DNA from: Methanosarcina sp. UBA293
Lineage (GTDB): Archaea; Halobacteriota; Methanosarcinia; Methanosarcinales; Methanosarcinaceae
Assembly (NCBI GenBank): GCA_002499445.1
Contig: DALS01000007.1
Coordinates: 23,794-56,053 of the forward strand
DNA: 32,260 nucleotides
Reading direction: 5' to 3'
A model generated the notes under the pieces. That model had not been told where the DNA came from. It did no database searches and saw only the letters and a program-made list of their open reading frames with translations. The position numbers and the translations under genes were made by a program. Below are positions 16,625 through 25,400 of this stretch, piece after piece. Position 1 is the stretch's first letter. The number at the start of each line of letters is the position of its first letter.

Positions 16625-19600
16625 GTGTATAATAAAATAATCAGGGACGACTTAGATTCAGCTTTTGAATCAATAGAAAATGGTGATATGTCTAGCTTTT
16701 GCAATGCAATTACTACATTGGGAAGTATTGTTGACTCTGCTCTGAAAGATTTTTTCAATACTTACATACACACTTTTTCTCAAGAAGATTTTGAGGAAAT
16801 AATGAAATGTAAAAATAAAGGAAACTATAAAAATCCAGAATTTGACAAATTTACACTGGGCCTTAAACTGGGCTTTCTTCGTAACTCTAAATTTATAGAG
16901 AAATTAGGTGCAAAACATAATAAGCCTTTTAACAATACTCTAAAAATGCTTAAGGATAATAGTTCTCATAGTTTTGTAAGTATTAGGAACAAAGCAACGC
17001 ATACGAGAGAGGATTGCATTATAGACAGGGATCTCATTATAAAACAATATAACCTTGTAGCCAGTGTTTTGAATGAACTTGGATTTGAAGAGATCTATGA
17101 CTACGAAACGACGAGATCTAAGCATTTTTACTATTGTTTTGAATCAATCAACGACAAATATGTTAAGAAATCCTCTTTGCCTCCATATAAGTATACAATT
17201 GACAACAGTTTGTTGTCTGAATTCCAATTTTATAACCACCGATCAGGCAAGTTTGAAAGCTTTAATTTTATTGAAGATCCAGAACACGCAAATTCTGGAC
17301 CTCTAACTGAATGCAGCTGCCTAGTATCAGGCGAGGGCGGTATTGGTAAAACTACGATAATGTACTATATCTATGAATATTGCAGGAATTATAATAAAAT
17401 TTTTATAGAAAAGTCTTTTGACAAAAGTGAAGGATATAAAGATTTTTGCCCGATTCCCATTTTTATTTCAGCTTATAAGTTTAAGATCCATAAGAATTAT
17501 TCTGAAGGTAATTTAAAGAATGATATAGCAGAACAGGTCGGCTGTAAGGCATTTTCATTTTTTGAAGAAGCGGAAAAATTGGCCCATCTATACAATGAAA
17601 CGGATAATAATAAGCCATTCTTTATCTTTTTAATCGACGGATTGAATGAGATAACATATGCTAACAATTACTTTGGGAAAAAAATACTTAATATTCTTAG
17701 CGAATTTACTGAGAAAAGAGTACAGGTTATTGTTACGTCAAGAACAAATCTCCAACTGGATGAAAGATATCAGAATAGATTTAAAGAAATAAGGGCTCAG
17801 GGGCTGACCAAGGAAAAAATAATAAAGTATGTGGAGCGTCAAGATCCTTCCACCAAGCCAGATATAAAAAATGAATTAAATAATATAAGAATATTGGACT
17901 TACTTAAAAATCCAATGCTATTGACACTATATACAGGATATAAATACGATGAGAAAGAACTAGAGAAATTCAATGCGGATATTGAAAATCTTAAACTTGA
18001 GTCGAAGTTAATAATTAGAGAAACAAACAGTATTAGTATATCGAATATATTTTGGAATTACATAGAGTACAGAGTATTATTTCATAATATATTTAGGCCA
18101 GTAATTGAGATGCAGACTAAACGGAAAGATAAACAACTTTCCGAACCTGAAACAGAATATTTGGAAATAGAAAAACTTAAACAAAAAGTACGTTTAAAAG
18201 TTGTAAGTGAACTGGTTCCTCAGATTGCATGGGAACTGGTCTCTCGGGATTTGTTCTCAATAAAGGTCTCTGATGATCACATAAGAAAAATAATAGATAC
18301 CTTTTATGAGGATAACAAACCCATTCTCAACCCTTACAACATTGAAAAGGATCCACTTGATGATATTGTCAAATATATAAATAACCCAGTTGGTCTTCTA
18401 AATTATGAAGATGAAATGCTTAGTTTTCATCATCAAAATTTCAGAGACTTTTTTGCCACATGCCATTACATCAGCGGATATATGGTTTTAACAGGAAACT
18501 GTGAGAAGAGGACAGATCAAATAAGGGAAAGACTGAAAAATGAATATTTACCCTCTAATCTAAAATTATTTGTAGGCGAATTATTGAATGAAAGGGAAGC
18601 CGATTCTACTAATTCAAAAAATGACATGCCACTTAAGGAAATATTGAGACAATACAACCTCAAGGGGATAAAAGAGGATTCAGTCGATGATCATACAGTG
18701 GAAAACATATTCGAAATCGATAAAGCTCTTGATGTTCTTAACCCAAATGATTATTTTAATCTTAATATTGACAGGCTGAATTTTAATGATGTAAAAGCAG
18801 ATATAATGATTGCTTTCGTAGAGCGAGTGCTTAATAATGTGCAAATCGACGAGCTTATGTCTGAAATTGTTTGGAATCCGATGAAAAAGAAGTTGCCGTT
18901 TACGTGCAATGCAGACACAAAGACTGTGGACATGCTGCATAATCTTCTTATGCTGTCAGCCCGCTGCGCAAGTAATTCAAATATGGAATACCTCAAAGAG
19001 TATTTTTACATATGGTTTAGATGGACGAGAAAACTTTACAAAAACGAAACAGACACTCCGGCAAAGAAACTGACTAATAGAGCAATATTTAATCACGTAC
19101 TCAGAAAAGACCGGATTATTTTACTCTCCGGACCATTAACAAATTTGCTGTATCGTCTTTTGGAAAATGAAAATATTGGCATCGGAGAAAAAGGTATTTT
19201 AAGTATATTCAATGAGGTTAGTAACTCAAAACCACATTATATAAGTTTAATGAACGTATTTATAGAGCCAGAAAAAATCAAAGTTTCTGAAATTGATGAT
19301 ATTATTTATTATTTGGCTTCTCAAGGAGGACTGGCTCCTAATTTTTCAATCCTTATAATGAATTATTATATTTTTAAAAATAGAGATAATAATTTAGGTA
19401 AAGAACTTATCAATGAACTTGTTAATAAAATGAATGCTGAGAAAGACGAGGAAAAGAAAACTTACATCCGATTCAGGCTCATGTCAGCGATAAATTACTG
19501 CCTACAGGTATCATTGCTAGATAACACATTTACTAAAGAAGACCTAGATAACTTCAAATTAGTGTTTAAACCAATAATGAAACATTTACTTGATGATGAA

Positions 19601-20446
19601 CTGAAGAGCTTTTCTGATAAAACAGCTGATGATTACCAGGATTTTAAATACGGTTATTATTTTCCATTTGGTATACTGAACGCATTTGATGATGGAATCA
19701 ATGAGAGTTTCGCAATCAGTCAGGTTATTGAGGGGATTTTTTCAACAGAGCCAATTAATTACAACCTATTCAAAAAGTTGATTTTCGATGTAGCATGCTC
19801 TTCAACTGGTACTTTTTTTGCCCAAAATCTTGAATACCTCGAAGAAAATAGAGGAACAAACTCGAACACTAACGACATTAGATTGTACGGATGTAATTAT
19901 CTCGAAAATACCTATAACCTGTTTACCGAATTAATATACAGACTCTATCCAGTGCAGCAAGCATCTTATTCATATGAACAGGACGACATAATACGGACTT
20001 CTCTGACAGAAGCCTTGAGCATATTATATTACAATTTCCCATTGAAAACAGAGACCTTTTTTGATAGTATAAATGCACATTATCTGAAATATGGAAAATT
20101 AGGCGAGAATTATAGAATCTTAGGTTTGAAGCTGGAGAGTGTAAATGCTGTCAATAATAGTTTTGAACAATTGTGTAGGGCAAAATTAAGAGGAAATACC
20201 TTCATTGTTAAAGACTTTATACTAAATTATAGAAATATGTGGTTGCTTCCGGATCTTGCCAACAATATTTTATTATCTTTTGAAACTGTCAGAGAATCAT
20301 TTGTTAGCTGGATAGAAAACTCATTCATTAAAAATATAGACATCTATAAAAGAGAACCCAAAGCTTTTGCAAAGCAAACATTAACAGAGGTTCTTTCTCT
20401 TCTGGATAAAGAAGAGAAAGCTAAACAGGAGATTACTAAGGTGTGA
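16625..20446 (+). CDS. HEPN-NACHT STAND NTPase (candidate anti-phage sensor/effector)
   Basis: A 1273-residue protein. Residues 1-165 are helical and carry Arg121-Asn-Lys-Ala-Thr-His126, an Rx4H motif typical of HEPN ribonucleases. The NTPase follows: Walker A GEGGIGKTT (236-244), Walker B IFLIDGLNE (Asp338), a VIVTSRTN sensor-1-like strand, and LSFHHQNFRDFFATCHY, which matches the winged-helix F-x-H-x-x-F-x-x-F/Y-F-A block after NACHT modules. Residues about 650-1273 are a helical, repeat-like region, probably the ligand sensor. The family scheme is a sensor that triggers NACHT oligomerisation and activates the N-terminal RNase; this is inferred for this gene. The start is GTG 16625 behind AAGGAGATT. 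The gene is AT-rich with many ATA and AGA codons. The preceding gene ends in a terminator, so it is probably transcribed alone. Confidence 0.8.
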   Translation: MYNKIIRDDLDSAFESIENGDMSSFCNAITTLGSIVDSALKDFFNTYIHTFSQEDFEEIMKCKNKGNYKNPEFDKFTLGLKLGFLRNSKFIEKLGAKHNKPFNNTLKMLKDNSSHSFVSIRNKATHTREDCIIDRDLIIKQYNLVASVLNELGFEEIYDYETTRSKHFYYCFESINDKYVKKSSLPPYKYTIDNSLLSEFQFYNHRSGKFESFNFIEDPEHANSGPLTECSCLVSGEGGIGKTTIMYYIYEYCRNYNKIFIEKSFDKSEGYKDFCPIPIFISAYKFKIHKNYSEGNLKNDIAEQVGCKAFSFFEEAEKLAHLYNETDNNKPFFIFLIDGLNEITYANNYFGKKILNILSEFTEKRVQVIVTSRTNLQLDERYQNRFKEIRAQGLTKEKIIKYVERQDPSTKPDIKNELNNIRILDLLKNPMLLTLYTGYKYDEKELEKFNADIENLKLESKLIIRETNSISISNIFWNYIEYRVLFHNIFRPVIEMQTKRKDKQLSEPETEYLEIEKLKQKVRLKVVSELVPQIAWELVSRDLFSIKVSDDHIRKIIDTFYEDNKPILNPYNIEKDPLDDIVKYINNPVGLLNYEDEMLSFHHQNFRDFFATCHYISGYMVLTGNCEKRTDQIRERLKNEYLPSNLKLFVGELLNEREADSTNSKNDMPLKEILRQYNLKGIKEDSVDDHTVENIFEIDKALDVLNPNDYFNLNIDRLNFNDVKADIMIAFVERVLNNVQIDELMSEIVWNPMKKKLPFTCNADTKTVDMLHNLLMLSARCASNSNMEYLKEYFYIWFRWTRKLYKNETDTPAKKLTNRAIFNHVLRKDRIILLSGPLTNLLYRLLENENIGIGEKGILSIFNEVSNSKPHYISLMNVFIEPEKIKVSEIDDIIYYLASQGGLAPNFSILIMNYYIFKNRDNNLGKELINELVNKMNAEKDEEKKTYIRFRLMSAINYCLQVSLLDNTFTKEDLDNFKLVFKPIMKHLLDDELKSFSDKTADDYQDFKYGYYFPFGILNAFDDGINESFAISQVIEGIFSTEPINYNLFKKLIFDVACSSTGTFFAQNLEYLEENRGTNSNTNDIRLYGCNYLENTYNLFTELIYRLYPVQQASYSYEQDDIIRTSLTEALSILYYNFPLKTETFFDSINAHYLKYGKLGENYRILGLKLESVNAVNNSFEQLCRAKLRGNTFIVKDFILNYRNMWLLPDLANNILLSFETVRESFVSWIENSFIKNIDIYKREPKAFAKQTLTEVLSLLDKEEKAKQEITKV

Positions 20447-20846
20447 AGAAACAAAAAGGGAGTTTTTTAATGTATCTAGTTTTTTTACTATACTTAGATT
20501 CTTATTGGAATTCTTTTATTTCAGTATATTTATATAATATATCATCACCTCAAATAATTTCTTCAACATCAAAAGTTATATCTTAAAGCACACCCATCTT
20601 GAGCTTGCTCTTTCAATTAATCCATAAAGCAAGAATTCATAAAGCATGAGCAGACCTGCTATAAATGCTATATTTAGAACAAATCAAGTCCTTGTTACTT
20701 AGCTGCTTATATAATTTCATTCATTTACATTGACTACCTAATAATAACTGCAATTTGACAGAATCCAATTTAAAAATGGAAAAAAACATAATAGAACTCA
20801 ATATAAGATCTTATATTGAACTTGTTCTGTTTTAGAATGTGATATA
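20447..20846. other. Gene-free spacer
   Basis: 400 bp, very AT-rich, starting with T-runs (TTTTTT near 20463, TTTTTTT near 20481) that could terminate the NACHT transcript. A short direct repeat CATAAAGCA occurs twice (near 20625 and 20640). No gene seen. Confidence 0.4.
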
Positions 20847-21473
20847 ATGAGATATTTGAATACAAAAAAAATGCCTTTAACCAGTTTGGGTAGCTTTTTG
20901 GCAATATTGATTTTCTTTATATGTATAATTACTTCATCAACACTATACAATGGCTCATATTCACCATTTGATAATTGGATAAGCGATTTAGGAAGTTCAA
21001 GTAAAAATCCAACTGGGTATATTTACTTTAATGTTGGATGCATTCTAACAGGAATTAGCATAATAATATCTGCTATCGGCCTAGTAAGATGGAAGACTAC
21101 TGATCACAAGAAAAATAAGATTATTTTTCTATCACAATGCTGTGAGGTATTAATGGCACTTGCCCTTATTATGGTAGGTATATTTTCAGAAGATTATGGC
21201 GCAATACATCGTTTTTGGGCAACTGTATTTTTTATACTATTACTTATTTTTATTGCGGTCACGAATATCGCACTTAAAAACCACATAAACTATATGATAG
21301 AGATCTGGTACTATACTTTTATATCAATTACAATAGACCTTATATTCATGTTCACTTTTAGTATAGGAGTACATCTACCAATTTTAGAGTGGTTAGCGGT
21401 TCTCAGCGGATTAATATGGTTAGGGTTAATTGGTTACAATACATTGAAATTAGAGAAGCCCCAATATCAGTAA
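20847..21473 (+). CDS. DUF998-like integral membrane protein
   Basis: A 208-residue protein with six predicted membrane helices. After the first helix comes SPFDNWISDLGSSSKNP followed by NVGCILTGI, the signature region of DUF998 proteins (usually S-x-x-x-N-x-I-S-D-L-G). The loops are short and the C-terminus is charged. No catalytic function is established for the family. ATG 20847 has only a weak ribosome site (a GTGATA stretch). It is the last gene inside the tRNA-bounded island, and its link with the neighbouring NACHT gene, if any, is unknown. Confidence 0.75.
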   Translation: MRYLNTKKMPLTSLGSFLAILIFFICIITSSTLYNGSYSPFDNWISDLGSSSKNPTGYIYFNVGCILTGISIIISAIGLVRWKTTDHKKNKIIFLSQCCEVLMALALIMVGIFSEDYGAIHRFWATVFFILLLIFIAVTNIALKNHINYMIEIWYYTFISITIDLIFMFTFSIGVHLPILEWLAVLSGLIWLGLIGYNTLKLEKPQYQ

Positions 21474-21486
21474 TTCGCTAATTTTC

Positions 21487-21508
21487 ACTCTTTCCAAAGA
21501 GTCTTTTG
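21487..21508 (+). terminator. Hairpin after the DUF998 gene
   Basis: ACTCTTT-CC-AAAGAGT (21487-21502) is a perfect 7-bp inverted repeat followed by CTTTTG, 14 bp after the stop codon. The 2-nt spacer means the innermost pairs would open in RNA. Confidence 0.5.
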
Positions 21509-21890
21509 ACACAATAGAAGTTTAAAGATGCCGATTGGCTAAGGGTATTTGTGAAGGAAAGAAAAAAGTTAATAGAAGTAAAGGTAAGGGTCGATAAGAG
21601 ATAAGACTGAATCAGATTCAACCGTAAGAAATAAAGGGGGACAGCAGCAGAAATGCCTCAATCTTAAAACTGCCTGGGACTTTCTCTTAGATCAGAGTTC
21701 CCAAGTAGCCTTTTTCTTTCATTAAGTACTATCCTTCCAAGAATTCTCCATTCCATTAACTTTTTTATTTTGATCCATCTCGATATCCGTAAAGCTTAGT
21801 CCCTGATATTGATAAAGAAATTTCTCGGGATCATGACCTTTTATCTGGTAAACTTTAGGGGGCGGCACTCCTAAGGAATTACATATAGGA
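21509..21890 (+). other. Spacer with a purine-rich stretch and second hairpin
   Basis: A purine-rich stretch (about 21530-21655) ends in a hairpin, TGGGA (21675-21679) with TCCCA (21699-21703) and inner CTCT/AGAG, followed by CCTTTTTCTTTC. A small RNA ending here is conceivable but unsupported by anything else. No ORF. Confidence 0.3.
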
Positions 21891-21903
21891 CTATATTATA
21901 TTA
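21891..21903 (+). promoter_or_regulatory. TATA-like box of the right-hand tRNA copy
   Basis: CTATATTATATTA lies about 27 bp upstream of the tRNA pseudogene, the expected archaeal spacing. It is a better TATA-like match than the one in front of the intact copy. Confidence 0.45.
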
Positions 21904-21920
21904 AACTGTAAATAACCCAA

Positions 21921-22056
21921 CATGTGAGAGTTGCCCAGCCAGGTCAAAGGCGCCAGGTTCAGAGCCTGGTTTTGTAGGAGTTCGTGCGTTCGAAAGCACC
22001 TCTCACACTCTTTCTTTTTTTCATATAATCAATAGTAATCGATAGATTTTTTCTTT
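21921..22056. repeat. Right copy of the tRNA-containing direct repeat (attR-like)
   Basis: 136 bp matching 9945-10081 across the tRNA and about 50 bp of 3' flank, with about seven substitutions and one deleted base. It marks the right edge of the 12-kb accessory region. Confidence 0.75.
21924..22007 (+). pseudogene. tRNA-Leu(CAG) pseudogene with damaged T-arm
   Basis: Matches the intact tRNA-Leu at 9948-10032. The anticodon arm and CAG anticodon are identical. The acceptor stem has changed at both partners of pair 2-71 (C-G to T-A), so it still pairs fully (GTGAGAG/CTCTCAC). The T-arm reads GTGCG-TTCGAA-AGCAC, one base short and with a G-A clash, and the variable-arm CTC is now TTT. The tRNA is therefore probably non-functional, although the compensated acceptor pair and good TATA-like box suggest selection until recently. 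Confidence 0.75.
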
Positions 22057-22240
22057 CTTGACTCCATTCCTGTTTGTTAATCTTCCAGCTTTTTATTTAA
22101 AGTATTAAAAATCATTGGAAACTGAGAACTTAATGAATATTAAGAGGTAACCAAGAGAGATGGCAAAAGGTGTACGCGAATTAAAATCATAGCGCACATG
22201 TGTTCAGAGCTATCAGCTTCTGTCTACCTCACTGAGCTTG

Positions 22241-22381
22241 TTATATTTTATGCTTTTTTGTTAATGACAGTTCTCGCTTGATTCCCCTAATCCTATTCAA
22301 TTTCTTTAAAGTTGCGGCAGTTATAAGGAATTCAATTCCTTCATTACTTGTGAAGAAAGCGAAAGCTAACCTGCTCCATAA
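22241..22381 (-). pseudogene. Possible C-terminal fragment of a lost gene
   Basis: The minus strand is open for 46 codons ending at a TAA (22241-22243) and reads protein-like (FTSNEGIEFLITAATLKKLN then RIRGIKRELSLTKKHKI). It is preceded by an in-frame stop and has no ATG. It lies between the right tRNA copy and the helicase 3' end. Family not recognised, and it may be chance. Confidence 0.25.
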
Positions 22382-22431
22382 TTACCAGAAAATGAAATAT
22401 TAGCGATATCTAAGGTTTCTTACAATTTACC

Positions 22432-25400
22432 TCATAATGTTAGTCTTTTTCCTAAGTTTACCAACTGTTTTTCTAGATCCTCATCATACCTTATTATGAA
22501 ACACTGGTGACCCAGAAGATCCAGCTGTGATCTTTTGATTTCATCATCATGCTTTACGGACTTTTTGTCATGGTCAGGCCCGTCTACAAAAACTAATAAA
22601 GACCTCCCACTATCACTGTACTCGAAATCGGGCTTTGCAATTAAAATTCCATTTTTAGAAATAACCCTCTGGGAATGAGTAGGAAGTGGAAGCCCAAGTT
22701 TCTTTATTGCTCGCAAGACATCTTTCTCATAACTAGATCCACAACTTTCTATAAGCATGTCAAATTTTGACTCCTCGGAAACTGTATCCACAAAACCGGA
22801 TTCGACTGTTGCACTTGCCAGTATTTCTAACATAGGCAGTACGAGCTTCCTATCAAGCTTATCGTGTATACGCTGGTTATAGTAGTTGCATAGGCATTCA
22901 TAACAGGCCTTATCACATCCGCCTTCTAGATCATATTCATGAAGAATTTCTCTTGTTTTTTTAATTACTTCATGGAAAGCAGCGGTTTCTTCCAGAGACT
23001 TCAGGATTCCTGCTCCGCCTTCATCTACTTCATAGATCATGATTGTGAATCTGTCTGTGTTTTTTGGGTTCGGCATGAGGAATGAATTAAGTTCATCCTC
23101 GTCTACGTTCATGCTGATCTGGAGGCCACCCATAATTGCCTCAGAAAGTGTAGTGTAGAATGACTCGTATTTGGTAGTTTCCAGATATTCGGGAGGCTTG
23201 CAGTCGATTGTGAGAACATCGTGTGTGGAGTCCGTGTACAGCACGATATTTTCGATTATGTCTTCTTCTGTTGCACCTCTCCAGCATTTCTTATAGCTGC
23301 TTTCATCCAGATGATCTTTTACTCCATTCTTGCTCAGGATCCATTTACTGCAGGCAGTACAGAGGGTGAACCCTATCGTGTCAACTTCTTCTTCGGAAGA
23401 GGAAATCGGCCCTTTGTTGATTTCGAGGATTCTGCCCTTGTGATCATATCTCATTGTTATGAGAAGCTCTTCATTCATTACCACATTGTATTGTTTTAAG
23501 CTTCTTGACATGATGTAGTGGGTTGAGATATCATAGCCCAGACGCTGCCTTTCTTCTTCGTCACTTGTGATACCATACCTGCTTTCAGCCCACTGGTCTG
23601 GCATTTTTACGGCTTTGTCGTAAGGTATGACATCTGTGAGGTCCTCTCCGCAGTTACTGCACACCCCTCCACTGAAAGTTGCTTCATCATCAAGGTATGC
23701 AATTCCGCAGGTAGGACATATCTGAAGTTTTGAGGTAATCGGCTTGTTATTCTCAGTTTTTATCCTTGATGCCCGAACAAGGTACCTGTTTCCACTGAAG
23801 TATACACTGTTTCCTGGGGCGTATTCCCTTATTGCTTTGATCTGGTCCCTTGAAAGCGTTGCTTCTTCTTTTCCTCTTGAACCGTAGTGGTCCAGAGTCA
23901 GAGAGGTTACCTGTGTGGGGAATCCATAATTTGGAATGAAGCCCTGACCAGAAAGATATCTGTAGGTAGAATACTCATCACTTCCAGACCTCATACTTTC
24001 GATTTTGTTTTCTATGGAGCCTCTCCTCTGGGTATAAGCCTTTCTTTTTCTCTGATCAAGGGAACCACTTCGGATTTGAATATCCGTGTGTCTCAACTCT
24101 TTTATCAAAAGTTTAAATTCGGCACGGAAAGAGTCAAAAGCACGGTCCATCTTTTCAACGAAGTTATCTACCGTATCCTCAATGTATTCCGGGGTAAACC
24201 AATCGAAATCCCGAATTTCAAAAAAGAGAGCTTCCTGAATCGTGTCAATTATCTCGGTACGCCTTTCATTTATTGCTCCCTCAAGGTCAGACCTGTCAAG
24301 GGTCTCACCTTTGAGATCCTCGGCAATATCGGAAAACATTGGCATGGTTTCAGGGTTTTCGGTATCAAGGAGAAGTATCTGGCTGATCTTCTGAGGGATT
24401 TTCAAAGTTAAAGTCTCTATGATGAGGGAATGGATATGGGATTTTACCAGTGTTTCGTTATTCAGAAGGAAACGCGGGACTGAAATTTCTCCTGAGATAA
24501 TTTTTTCGGGGAACCTGTAAAAATACTGGTCATGTGGGCCTCTTTTCATTCCTACCCCGCAGAAGGTAGCGATCATTGAAGCTTGGGAACTTCGACCGGC
24601 TCGCCCAGCTCTTTGAGCGTAGTTAGAAGGAGAAGGGGGAACGTTTCGCATATATACAGCCGAGAGATCCCCAATGTCGATTCCAAGCTCCATTGTTGGG
24701 GTGCATACTATAACATTGAGGTCTTCTTCCCTGTCTTTAAACCGGGTTTCAAGTTCTTTTCTGACTTCCCCATTGATCTGGCCGCTGTGCTCTTCGGCAT
24801 GGAGAGGAACAACTTCATTAAATCCTCTTGTGTACTCTTTTCTGAAGTAATTGTTTGACAGAGGCTTTTCCATCAGATCAAAACAATTTGGACCTGTGCA
24901 GAGATTCAACTTTTTGAAATGATGAACTTTCCCACATCTTTTGCACACTTTTTGGGGTTCGTTCTCAGGAATAGACAGAATTATCGCATCCGGATTTATC
25001 ATGAGAATCGAAACATTTCTGTTTATGTTTTCCTCCAAAAGCCCATCCCGATTCTTCAGGACGTTCACAACTACCTTGACAACTTCCATGGCGGTATTGG
25101 TATCCGAGATTTCGAGGGCTCTTTTGGTCCATTTTACCAGGTTCCCATTATGGCTTGTCAGGCGGAGAACATTCGCATCCCATCTTTTGGTGGAGGATTT
25201 ATCGCTGTATCCAGTGGGTTTACTACTTATGAGCTCATTGTGGAAGAATACAGAATCGTTCAATTTGGTAACAACTTTCTCTTTGAACCTTTCTGGCTGG
25301 ATCAGGTATTCATAGGCAATTGCGGTGTTGTACCTCATGATATCTAGGAAACCAGAAAGGTAGTCTTCCCTTGTTTCATCATCAAGTTTCAGAAGGTCTG

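Noticed and set aside
9945..22056. Search for an integrase or recombinase between the tRNA copies
   Set aside because: None of the four intact genes shows tyrosine or serine recombinase motifs, so mobility is not claimed as active.
23887..25347. Several plus-strand ORFs of 90-174 codons
   Set aside because: They lie opposite the helicase, whose motifs are unambiguous, and have no family features.
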